From Clostridiaceae bacterium (GTDB taxonomy: Bacteria; Bacillota_A; Clostridia; Acetivibrionales; Acetivibrionaceae): DNA of 5,666 nt. The notes under the pieces were generated by a model. It did no database searches. It saw only the letters and a program-made list of their open reading frames with translations, and was not told the origin of the DNA. The DNA lies in the NCBI GenBank assembly GCA_012513545.1, contig JAAZCB010000600.1, positions 1 to 5,666 on the forward strand, read 5' to 3'. Each line of letters begins with the position of its first letter. The stretch's first letter is position 1. The translations under genes were made by a program, and so were the position numbers. Shown piece by piece: positions 1 to 5,231 of the stretch.

Positions 1-501
1 AAGGCGCACCCCATTGTATATTAAATGTATTTTAGGGTTGTTTTGCAAACCATAAGCCTTAAAACCGGCTATTGAATTACCTAAAATAAGATCAGCATAT
101 TTATAATCACATAAATTAAAAAATGCAGACAAGGAATATTTTCTATAATCCTTTTTTGCACTGGCTATTAGGTTTGCCAACAAAGGTTTTTTTAGTATTT
201 GTTTTGAAGGAATTGCATAAAAGGTTGACATAGTACCCCATGAATGGATGATATCGGGGTTGAATTCTTTTATAATCCTATAAAACTTAAAAAACAACAA
301 AGGGTCTTTTTTTATAAACCTCCTTTTTATTATATCAATTGGAATACCTAAGTCGTGTACATAACTATAATGGATTTCGTTTTCAGTTAGTACTAGCCGC
401 AAATCATAGTTAGTGTTTTGTTTAAGATAAATCAACAATTCTACAAGACGGCGTTCTTTACCACCTGAACGGAGAGATTCGATGAAAAAGAGGATTTTCA
501 T
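1..501 (-). CDS. GT4-like GT-B glycosyltransferase, N-terminal part (runs off window)
   Basis: This gene reads from an ATG at 501 to the window edge without a stop, giving 167 residues of a longer protein. The product looks like the N-terminal, acceptor-binding half of a GT-B retaining glycosyltransferase of the GT4 type. It has MKILFFIESLRSGGKERR at residues 1-18 (first beta strand and Gly-rich loop), PDIIHSWG at 82-89, ADLILGNS near 136-142 and IYNGV at 161-165, where the linker to the nucleotide-sugar domain normally begins. The C-terminal domain with the catalytic Glu motif lies outside the window. The start is supported by the classic N-terminal motif and by a 4-base ATGA overlap with the stop of the polymerase gene, which suggests translational coupling. 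The expected role is cytoplasmic addition of one sugar to a lipid-linked glycan. The donor and acceptor cannot be inferred. Family assignment is firm; substrate is unknown. Confidence 0.9.
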   Translation of the reverse strand, partial: MKILFFIESLRSGGKERRLVELLIYLKQNTNYDLRLVLTENEIHYSYVHDLGIPIDIIKRRFIKKDPLLFFKFYRIIKEFNPDIIHSWGTMSTFYAIPSKQILKKPLLANLIASAKKDYRKYSLSAFFNLCDYKYADLILGNSIAGFKAYGLQNNPKIHLIYNGVRL

Positions 502-1721
502 GTTAATATAGTTTTTACTTTTTGTGATAAAAAAACAGGAACCATCCATAGTGATACAAATATGGGTGATTCAATTATACTAAAACCAAAGCCAATAATC
601 AACACCAATATAGGAAATATAATATGAGCAGAATATTGATAATAGCTCCCTAACCATTTACCTGTTTTGAATATAAGCCAAAGAAAAAGAAGAAAGCCAA
701 TCGATCCGTATTTCCCCATTATTGTACCAACCCCGTTTATTGCAGCGACTACATTGCCTTCTCCCAAATAGCCAGTTTGCAGAGAAACGTTACCACCAAA
801 ACCGGCAATTGGATAATTTTTAAAGTCTTGCCAGCGCAATTGAAAACTGGCAAAGCGACCGGGAGCATAGCTTTTGCCTGATCGAGAAGCATGTGCAAGG
901 ACTTCATTTATATCTTGTTCTGTTTCAGTAATTATTTTTTCTTGTAACCAGGGAACACTAGTAAAAAGATAAATAACAAGAGTAAGAGCTATTGGCACTG
1001 AAAAAATGCGGAAGGCCTTATTTTTTACTCTGTTCCATGCATACCATATAATTATTGCTAATAGTACAATGAAGCCAGTACTTGATTGGGTTGTTATTAA
1101 AGCAATTAGAAAAACAAGTAGCTTTTTTTTATCGTTTAATTTTATCCCATTACGTGCAAGGTTAATAAACAAGGCAAGCATAATGAAACAAGAGAAGGGA
1201 CCAGGTTCCCAGCAAAAACCAGCATTACGTGGAAATAGTTCGCTTAAATTCCCCTGATTGAAGGTGAACAGTCCGATGCTTGCATAAAATTTACGTGGAA
1301 AAAGGTTGCCGGATAAATCGACAGCATGTAAAGCATTCCATAGTACTTTAGGAGCAAGGAACTGAATGGCATAAAAAAACAGGGCAATGACGGTAAGTAT
1401 ATAAATTAAGTTTTCAACTTTTTCGAAGATTTGTTCCCGGTAGTGGGTTAATAACCAATAAGCTATCATTATTTTGGCTATGTATATACCCATAAACAAA
1501 GGATGAAAGCTTTTAATTATAATAGTGTTAATAATAAAATACCCCATCCATACCCCTAAAGCGAGTAAGAGCTTTTTGCCAGGATGAAGTGTTTCTTTCC
1601 AAAAAATGAAAAGCCCCAATAACCAAAGGGCGATAATGCCTTCCTGACTTCGGAAAAAAAATAGAGCCATTCCTGAATATAGTGTGACTATAATAAAATA
1701 TAGATTTTTTAATTTAGTCAT
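498..1721 (-). CDS. Wzy-type polysaccharide polymerase / O-antigen-ligase-like membrane protein
   Basis: The 407-residue product is strongly hydrophobic, with roughly ten predicted membrane segments by eye. It carries the signature of the O-antigen ligase/polymerase superfamily: an Arg-rich periplasmic turn RNAGFCWEPGPF (165-176) just before a membrane helix, a TTQSSTG motif (210-216) opening the next helix, then a large soluble loop (about 257-330) with GRFASFQLRWQDF (288-300) and YPIAGFG (303-309). In this family the loop binds the lipid-linked glycan, and the protein polymerises or transfers undecaprenyl-linked repeat units at the outer face of the inner membrane. Polymerase (Wzy) is more likely than ligase because it sits among glycosyltransferases, but sequence alone does not separate the two. 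The ATG at 1721 follows an A-rich stretch with no clear Shine-Dalgarno, as is common in Bacteroidota. It has its own promoter upstream and overlaps the next gene by 4 bases (ATGA). Its DNA is visibly less AT-rich than the two genes upstream. Confidence 0.88.
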   Translation of the reverse strand: MTKLKNLYFIIVTLYSGMALFFFRSQEGIIALWLLGLFIFWKETLHPGKKLLLALGVWMGYFIINTIIIKSFHPLFMGIYIAKIMIAYWLLTHYREQIFEKVENLIYILTVIALFFYAIQFLAPKVLWNALHAVDLSGNLFPRKFYASIGLFTFNQGNLSELFPRNAGFCWEPGPFSCFIMLALFINLARNGIKLNDKKKLLVFLIALITTQSSTGFIVLLAIIIWYAWNRVKNKAFRIFSVPIALTLVIYLFTSVPWLQEKIITETEQDINEVLAHASRSGKSYAPGRFASFQLRWQDFKNYPIAGFGGNVSLQTGYLGEGNVVAAINGVGTIMGKYGSIGFLLFLWLIFKTGKWLGSYYQYSAHIIFPILVLIIGFGFSIIESPIFVSLWMVPVFLSQKVKTILT

Positions 1722-1729
1722 TTTTTTGT

Positions 1730-1751
1730 AATCTTCAATTAATCTTCAATT
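1730..1751. repeat. 11-bp perfect tandem duplication in the polymerase leader
   Basis: The unit AATCTTCAATT occurs twice head to tail, at 1730-1740 and 1741-1751, and is followed by a fragmentary third match (TTCAAT, about 1753-1758). It lies between the promoter and the polymerase start codon, ending about 9 bases upstream of the ATG, so it is in the predicted 5' leader. It may be a simple slippage product. No function is known. Confidence 0.8.
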
Positions 1752-1784
1752 TTTCAATGCTTTGGGTATACAATATCAAGTTGT

Positions 1785-1815
1785 CAAATATAAAGAGCTA
1801 AATTTTGTATCCAAA
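1785..1815 (-). promoter_or_regulatory. Bacteroidota-type promoter (-33 TTTG / -7 TAnnTTTG) for the polymerase gene
   Basis: On the minus strand a TTTG box (1815-1812) is followed by a 19-base spacer and TATATTTG (1792-1785). This matches every fixed base of the published Bacteroides sigma-ABfr pattern (TTTG, about 19 bases, TAnnTTTG). Transcription should start near 1780, leaving a leader of roughly 60 bases before the polymerase ATG at 1721. It is the only full TAnnTTTG match I found on the minus strand in this gap. Activity is inferred from consensus and position only. Confidence 0.72.
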
Positions 1816-1976
1816 TATTTATTTGATGGAAGCATGACAAGAGAATTGCATACAATGTCTTATTTTAATAAAAATTTGAACAATAATACTCTTTTTCTTA
1901 TATTTTATGCCAATTTTTAGGTGTCAACTCTGTTGTTAGTGAAAAGCAATTGGTATTCTTAAGTATTTACTAATAG

Positions 1977-1993
1977 ATATTACTATGTAATAT
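1977..1993. repeat. Short inverted repeat, 7-bp arms with 3-base loop
   Basis: ATATTAC, a TAT loop and GTAATAT form a perfect 7-bp stem about 53 bases past the acyltransferase stop codon. The stem holds a single G-C pair, and no T run follows in the direction of transcription, so it is a poor intrinsic terminator. It could be a weak transcript-end hairpin, a protein-binding site, or chance in AT-rich DNA. Confidence 0.35.
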
Positions 1994-2046
1994 GTACAAT
2001 TTAAAATATAGCAATATGGTGAAAGAACTTCGATTGATTTTTGAAT

Positions 2047-2583
2047 TTATTTCAAATATTCTTTTTGTATAAAAGATTCATTACTTAACTGTTCAATATG
2101 CTTTCGTTTTTGATTCGAGTTTATATTTTTAGTGTAAGTATTTTTTCTTAACAACTTTCTCTTATATTCATCAGTTGAACATATAAATCTCGCAGGAACT
2201 CCTGCAACTACTGAATTATCATGAATTGATTTTGTAACTACAGAATTAGCTCCAATAACACAATTTTTTCCAATTGAAACACCTGGTAGGATTACTGCAT
2301 TGTTTCCAATATAGGTGTTGTCATCGATGTGGATTTGCCCAAACACATCAAAATCCGGAATTTCATCTCTAAAAATCCATACACCACCATCATGAGTTAT
2401 AAATTGAACATTATTCGATATATGTACGTGATTTCCAATACTTATTAGATATGGTTCAGAGCCCCAGCGATAAGTAGCAATTCTGCAATTTATTCCAATT
2501 TTTACACCTATTTTTTTTGCGTATTTTTCTTTATTCATCATCTGTTTTTGAAGAAAATGAATAATTCTAATTACTTTTTTCAT
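2047..2583 (-). CDS. Left-handed beta-helix (hexapeptide-repeat) acyltransferase
   Basis: The 178-residue product matches the maltose/galactoside/serine O-acetyltransferase-like superfamily (WbbJ-type), which transfers acetyl from acetyl-CoA to sugars or sugar nucleotides. Hexapeptide turns run from about residue 26 to 125: ISIGNHVHISNNVQF, then an extended loop (about 64-82), then IHIDDNTYIGNNAVILPGVSIGKNCVIGANSVV. The probable catalytic His is His64 in FITHDGG. AGVPAR (127-132) is the usual end of the coil, where CoA binds. Residues 140-178 form a charged tail without recognisable motif. The ATG at 2583 overlaps the stop of the glycosyltransferase upstream in an ATGA junction, so the pair is probably translationally coupled. 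It most likely acetylates a residue of the glycan built by its neighbours. Whether it is O- or N-acetylation, and on which sugar, is not determined. An acyl donor other than acetyl-CoA is possible. The gene is very AT-rich. Confidence 0.9.
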   Translation of the reverse strand: MKKVIRIIHFLQKQMMNKEKYAKKIGVKIGINCRIATYRWGSEPYLISIGNHVHISNNVQFITHDGGVWIFRDEIPDFDVFGQIHIDDNTYIGNNAVILPGVSIGKNCVIGANSVVTKSIHDNSVVAGVPARFICSTDEYKRKLLRKNTYTKNINSNQKRKHIEQLSNESFIQKEYLK

Positions 2584-3734
2584 TTTATTAAAATTTGTAA
2601 TTTATTGAATACATTTTTGTAACTAAACATTTGCTGTGCTAATTCAAATGCCTTTTGGGTAATTTCTGGATTATATGAGTTGTCATTAACAATTTGGAAT
2701 AATTTAGAAAATTCATTAATTGAGTAATTATCTGCAATAATTGAATTTGAAGAACTAAAATATGTTTTAATTTCACCATATGAATTAGTAATAATTGGTC
2801 TTTTTGATGCACAATATTCTCCAATTTTATGTGGAAAACGAGCCATGTGGTCAAAAGTCTCTGGCAATGGAACAACGAGTGCTTTAGCTCCTTTGTAATG
2901 ACCAATTAGTTCATTATAGTCAAGATTAGAAAGGATTGTAAGGTTTTTTTGAATGTTTAATTTTATTGAAGCATTTATAACCTTGTCTATTTCATTTTTT
3001 GAACCGTTTAAAATGAAAACCATTTTAAAATTATAATTACCATTACTATATGCTTGAAGAATAAAGCTCGCAGTTTCATAGTAGGCTGCCGAAGCACAAT
3101 AAAGAATAAAATCATAGCCTAAATTTATAGGTTTGATACTCATTATTCTTTCTATGTCTGTAATAACTGGAATTTGTACTATTGGTGTCTTTTTTATTTT
3201 TGAAGAATAAAAATTAGTTATCATTGAACTAATTGAGATTATCCCATCACATAAATAGTTAGAATAATTATCAAATAAATAATGATTATATTTTTTTATT
3301 AAAGAAGCTTGCTTTTTAAAACTATGTAATTCATTAATATCAATCAGATATGTGTAACCAAGTAATCTCGAAATAATAAAGTAAAATATTGTATTAAGGA
3401 AAGATGTTCTAACACTCAAAAGAATATTTCTTTGATTATGTTTCTTTAATTTAATGATATATATAAGTTCAAAAAACAACCCTAAACACCGATTAATATT
3501 TCTAATAAGAAAGTTATTGTGCCTATAGTATAGAGGTGCAGCATAAATATATTTGATATTTTCAAACGTTGAAATTTTATTAATTTTGGTACTACGTTTA
3601 TTTGTCCCAAAACGGCATAGAACAGCACATGAACTACCTGCCTCTATAATTCCTTTACATATGAGAAGTTGACGTTGAGTTGTTGCTAATCCATATGGAA
3701 AACAGTTTGAACCGACATAAACAAAATTGAACAT
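2580..3734 (-). CDS. GT-B glycosyltransferase (GT4-like), complete
   Basis: The 384-residue product has the layout of a retaining GT-B glycosyltransferase. The N-terminal domain opens with FVYVGSNCFPYGLATTQRQ (residues 4-22), resembling the Gly loop and Arg seen in GT4 enzymes of glycan clusters. DGIISISSMI (163-172) and QIPVITD (187-193) mark the linker region. The C-terminal domain has DFILYCASAAYYE (208-220), a YNELIGHYKGAKALVVPLP segment (273-291), and RFPHKIGEYCASKRPIITN (299-317) followed by GE (320-321), where the Lys and Glu normally contact the donor nucleotide sugar. The canonical EX7E spacing is not obvious, so it belongs to a divergent subgroup. There is no membrane-spanning segment expected, and it should act at the cytoplasmic face. 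The ATG at 3734 fits the first beta strand. No Shine-Dalgarno is evident. An insertion sequence begins 32 bases upstream, which probably alters expression of this gene and of the overlapping acyltransferase. DNA is strongly AT-rich. Donor and acceptor are unknown. Confidence 0.85.
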   Translation of the reverse strand: MFNFVYVGSNCFPYGLATTQRQLLICKGIIEAGSSCAVLCRFGTNKRSTKINKISTFENIKYIYAAPLYYRHNNFLIRNINRCLGLFFELIYIIKLKKHNQRNILLSVRTSFLNTIFYFIISRLLGYTYLIDINELHSFKKQASLIKKYNHYLFDNYSNYLCDGIISISSMITNFYSSKIKKTPIVQIPVITDIERIMSIKPINLGYDFILYCASAAYYETASFILQAYSNGNYNFKMVFILNGSKNEIDKVINASIKLNIQKNLTILSNLDYNELIGHYKGAKALVVPLPETFDHMARFPHKIGEYCASKRPIITNSYGEIKTYFSSSNSIIADNYSINEFSKLFQIVNDNSYNPEITQKAFELAQQMFSYKNVFNKLQILIK

Positions 3735-3757
3735 AAAATATGTTTTAAATTATTAGA

Positions 3758-3766
3758 ATTGTAGAA
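3758..3766. repeat. Target-site duplication, copy 1 (ATTGTAGAA)
   Basis: ATTGTAGAA directly abuts the glycosyltransferase-proximal end of the insertion sequence and is repeated identically at the other end. Because the next base on both flanks is C, a 10-bp duplication with an element one base shorter cannot be excluded. The fully symmetric inverted repeats favour 9 bp. Either length fits the IS4 family. Confidence 0.92.
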
Positions 3767-3783
3767 CACTGCTGGTGCGTTAA
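3767..3783. repeat. IS terminal inverted repeat, transposase-downstream end
   Basis: This 17-bp sequence CACTGCTGGTGCGTTAA is the exact reverse complement of 5072-5088. Pairing breaks down immediately inside it. It ends 3 bases from the transposase stop codon. Confidence 0.95.
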
Positions 3784-3786
3784 AAA

Positions 3787-4962
3787 TTAAAACTTAATAT
3801 CAAACAAATCGAACTGTAGTTCTTTGGCATTTTGATTGACTTGGGCGATGGTAAGCAAATCTCTGATAGGTGTTTTATCGAAAGCTGATACACTTAAAAT
3901 TTGCATAATCTCGTAAATTGAGTAATCGCTTTTTAATGTGTGTTTTATGTATGCGACAATCAGGTAAGCACCAATAGCCGTCCAAACGTGGATCTTCACT
4001 GCATTAGGAGAATGTCCCCATAGTTTTTTGATGACAAGATTTTGTTTTATCCATTTGAAAAACACTTCGATTTGCCATCTATTTTTGTATAACCTGGCAA
4101 TTTCAAGAGCGGATACCTCAAAATTATTGCTCAAAAAGACCAGAAGCAAGTCTTTTTCTGCATCATAATATTCAACCAGTCTCAATTGATCCGGATAAAA
4201 TCTTTTTGACTTTGTAACAGTAAGGATAATTGTCTTATCGCTTCGTAAGCCGGTCATTTGGTCGATATTGAAGTTCTGCTCGACAACCTCGTACCTCAAA
4301 GACGATTTGGCCCTTGTAACAAAGAAAGCTTCTTCCGTTTGGATGCGGTGCAATGCTTCAAAATCGACATAAGCCTTATCCATCAAATAAATGGCACATG
4401 GTTGTGGAACAATCACATCAAGCGCATTGCTATCATGATACTTGCCATCGGTAACAAGGATAAATTCTGGAATGCTGCCACGCAAATTAATCAGCGTATG
4501 TACTTTGACTGCTCCTCTTGTGTATTTTCCTTCTGCCCATGTAAAAAGGTTTATGCTCAATGAAATCGTTGTCGAATCCAAAGCGAAAACCTCATTGTCT
4601 AATTTTATTTCTGGAATCGGATTGTCAGCATAAAGCGGACGGACCAAGCCAATGAGATATTCTCCAAAATCGGCAAAGATATGCCAGTCACGGTTCTCGT
4701 TTGCGCGCGAAAAGGTTGTGTGATCAACGCTTTGTTTTACCCCCAGATGGTACAGCTGATCTTTATGCGCTTGCAAACAGGTGCATATTGATCGAAGTGA
4801 GTCCAAGGAAGTTATTTGTCCGAACAACAGTTGAACAAACTGGTTCCAGCATTTAAAATCACGTACCCGGTAATTGCCAGAATAACGTTTTACACATTTA
4901 TTGAATTCATATTGGTTCACAAAGTCCAACATCTGACGAAATACATATTTACCTGAATTCAT
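3787..4962 (-). CDS. IS4-family DDE transposase
   Basis: The 391-residue product is full length for its family. The N-terminal region, from GKYVFRQMLDFVNQYEFNKCVKRYSGNYRV onward (residues 4-33), looks like the DUF4372 domain found in front of the DDE_Tnp_1 catalytic domain in many Bacteroidota IS4 transposases. Catalytic residues are visible: Asp129 in FALDSTT, Asp195 in YLMDKAYVDF, and Glu299 within the IS4 hallmark Y-(2)-R-(3)-E-(6)-K (Tyr292, Arg295, Glu299, Lys306). Conserved blocks RGAVKVHTLINLRGSIPEF (149-167) and KTPIRDLL (363-370) also fit. It cuts and rejoins the element ends by DDE chemistry. The ATG at 4962 gives the usual short N-terminus MNSGKYVF. The frame is intact with no frameshift or stop, so the enzyme is probably active. 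Base composition is less AT-rich than the flanking glycan genes, as expected for a recent arrival. Confidence 0.96.
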   Translation of the reverse strand: MNSGKYVFRQMLDFVNQYEFNKCVKRYSGNYRVRDFKCWNQFVQLLFGQITSLDSLRSICTCLQAHKDQLYHLGVKQSVDHTTFSRANENRDWHIFADFGEYLIGLVRPLYADNPIPEIKLDNEVFALDSTTISLSINLFTWAEGKYTRGAVKVHTLINLRGSIPEFILVTDGKYHDSNALDVIVPQPCAIYLMDKAYVDFEALHRIQTEEAFFVTRAKSSLRYEVVEQNFNIDQMTGLRSDKTIILTVTKSKRFYPDQLRLVEYYDAEKDLLLVFLSNNFEVSALEIARLYKNRWQIEVFFKWIKQNLVIKKLWGHSPNAVKIHVWTAIGAYLIVAYIKHTLKSDYSIYEIMQILSVSAFDKTPIRDLLTIAQVNQNAKELQFDLFDIKF

Positions 4963-4966
4963 AATC

Positions 4967-4982
4967 TACACTTTATAGTGCA
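4967..4982 (-). promoter_or_regulatory. Possible hairpin just upstream of the transposase start codon
   Basis: On the minus strand TGCACT and AGTGTA can pair around an ATAA loop, giving six pairs including one G-U. The structure ends 4 bases before the ATG at 4962 and overlaps the candidate -10 box. In a transcript entering from outside the element it would sit over the ribosome-loading region, but a transcript starting at the element's own promoter would lack most of it. Some other insertion sequences limit read-through expression this way. Here it is inference from a short stem. Confidence 0.35.
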
Positions 4983-5001
4983 AAAATGAACCTCAAGTCA
5001 A
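4972..5001 (-). promoter_or_regulatory. Candidate transposase promoter (TTGACT - 18 - TATAAA)
   Basis: On the minus strand TTGACT (5001-4996) and TATAAA (4977-4972) are separated by 18 bases, resembling a general sigma-70 promoter rather than the Bacteroidota TTTG/TAnnTTTG type, of which no match is seen inside the element's upstream end. The predicted start is only a few bases before the ATG at 4962, so the native transcript would be nearly leaderless. In AT-rich DNA such a match can occur by chance. Confidence 0.35.
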
Positions 5002-5071
5002 TTCAAATCTCAAAATCAAAGAACGCTTATAAGTATTTGTTTTTCTATCTGTTACAACAATAAACTAAAAA

Positions 5072-5088
5072 TTAACGCACCAGCAGTG
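5072..5088. repeat. IS terminal inverted repeat, transposase-upstream end
   Basis: TTAACGCACCAGCAGTG is the exact reverse complement of 3767-3783. It lies 109 bases upstream of the transposase start codon and abuts the second copy of the target duplication. Confidence 0.95.
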
Positions 5089-5097
5089 ATTGTAGAA
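5089..5097. repeat. Target-site duplication, copy 2 (ATTGTAGAA)
   Basis: This is identical to 3758-3766 and lies immediately outside the inverted repeat on the transposase-upstream side. It defines the insertion point. Confidence 0.92.
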
Positions 5098-5231
5098 CTT
5101 GAAAATTTAAAATAATAATTAATAAATCCTAGTTAACATGTTATATATCATAACCATTAGTATCGAAATGTTTTGGTCATTAGTAATATCTTTAACTCAA
5201 TGTCTATATATTTGGGCTAATATTGAGTTGG
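5098..5231. other. Intergenic remnant between the TPR-like gene and the insertion sequence
   Basis: This 134-base non-coding stretch, with the 32 bases at 3735-3766, made up the original gap upstream of the glycosyltransferase gene. It contains no minus-strand match to TAnnTTTG and no convincing terminator. A small inverted repeat (GTTAT, 5-base loop, ATAAC, around 5141-5155) and a repeated CATTAGTA (around 5156 and 5179) are visible but may be chance. A weak promoter for the glycosyltransferase could have been here. Confidence 0.45.

Larger units (their letters stand above)
1722..2046. other. 325-base gene-free stretch between acyltransferase and polymerase genes
   Basis: No ORF of convincing length lies here on either strand. 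What can be seen is an 11-bp tandem duplication next to the polymerase start, a good Bacteroidota-type promoter near 1785-1815, and a weak AT-rich inverted repeat at 1977-1993, downstream of the acyltransferase stop. The upstream half (about 1820-2046) shows nothing else recognisable. The gap splits the cluster into two transcription units, or gives the downstream pair a secondary promoter inside a longer operon. No strong GC-rich terminator followed by a T run is visible. Confidence 0.7.
3767..5088 (-). mobile_element. Complete IS4-family insertion sequence, 1322 bp
   Basis: The element is bounded by perfect 17-bp terminal inverted repeats (CACTGCTGGTGCGTTAA at 3767-3783 and its reverse complement at 5072-5088) and flanked by the 9-bp duplication ATTGTAGAA. 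It carries one intact transposase gene filling most of its length and no passenger gene. Matching repeats, an identical target duplication and an undamaged reading frame indicate a recent insertion that is probably still mobile. It lies in the intergenic region between the TPR-like gene and the glycosyltransferase, reading in the same direction as both. Removing the element and one duplication copy restores a 166-base intergenic gap. I do not assign an ISfinder name. Confidence 0.95.

Noticed and set aside
1006..1257. Plus-strand ORF of 83 codons
   Set aside because: It lies wholly inside the polymerase gene on the opposite strand, has no family resemblance, and the polymerase reading has clear motifs throughout.
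1776..1835. 19-codon minus-strand ORF (MLPSNKYLDTKFSSLYLTT) across the polymerase promoter
   Set aside because: It begins upstream of the predicted transcription start, has no ribosome site or known similarity, and is short enough to be chance.
2639..2905. Minus-strand ORF of 88 codons in another frame of the glycosyltransferase
   Set aside because: The in-frame glycosyltransferase carries the conserved donor-binding motifs over the same bases; the alternative frame is low-complexity and unlike any family.
3735..3800. Outward or hybrid promoter at the glycosyltransferase-proximal end of the insertion sequence
   Set aside because: A near match (TAATTTTT, 7 of 8 positions by pattern) exists, but no TTTG box lies at the proper spacing (nearest are 11 and 15 bases). 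Not strong enough to annotate.
4258..4633. Two overlapping plus-strand ORFs within the insertion sequence
   Set aside because: They are antisense to the transposase catalytic domain and show no recognisable protein features.
5207..5214. Plus-strand TATATTTG resembling a -7 box
   Set aside because: The nearest upstream TTTG on that strand is about 31 bases away, outside the accepted spacing, and no plus-strand gene follows.
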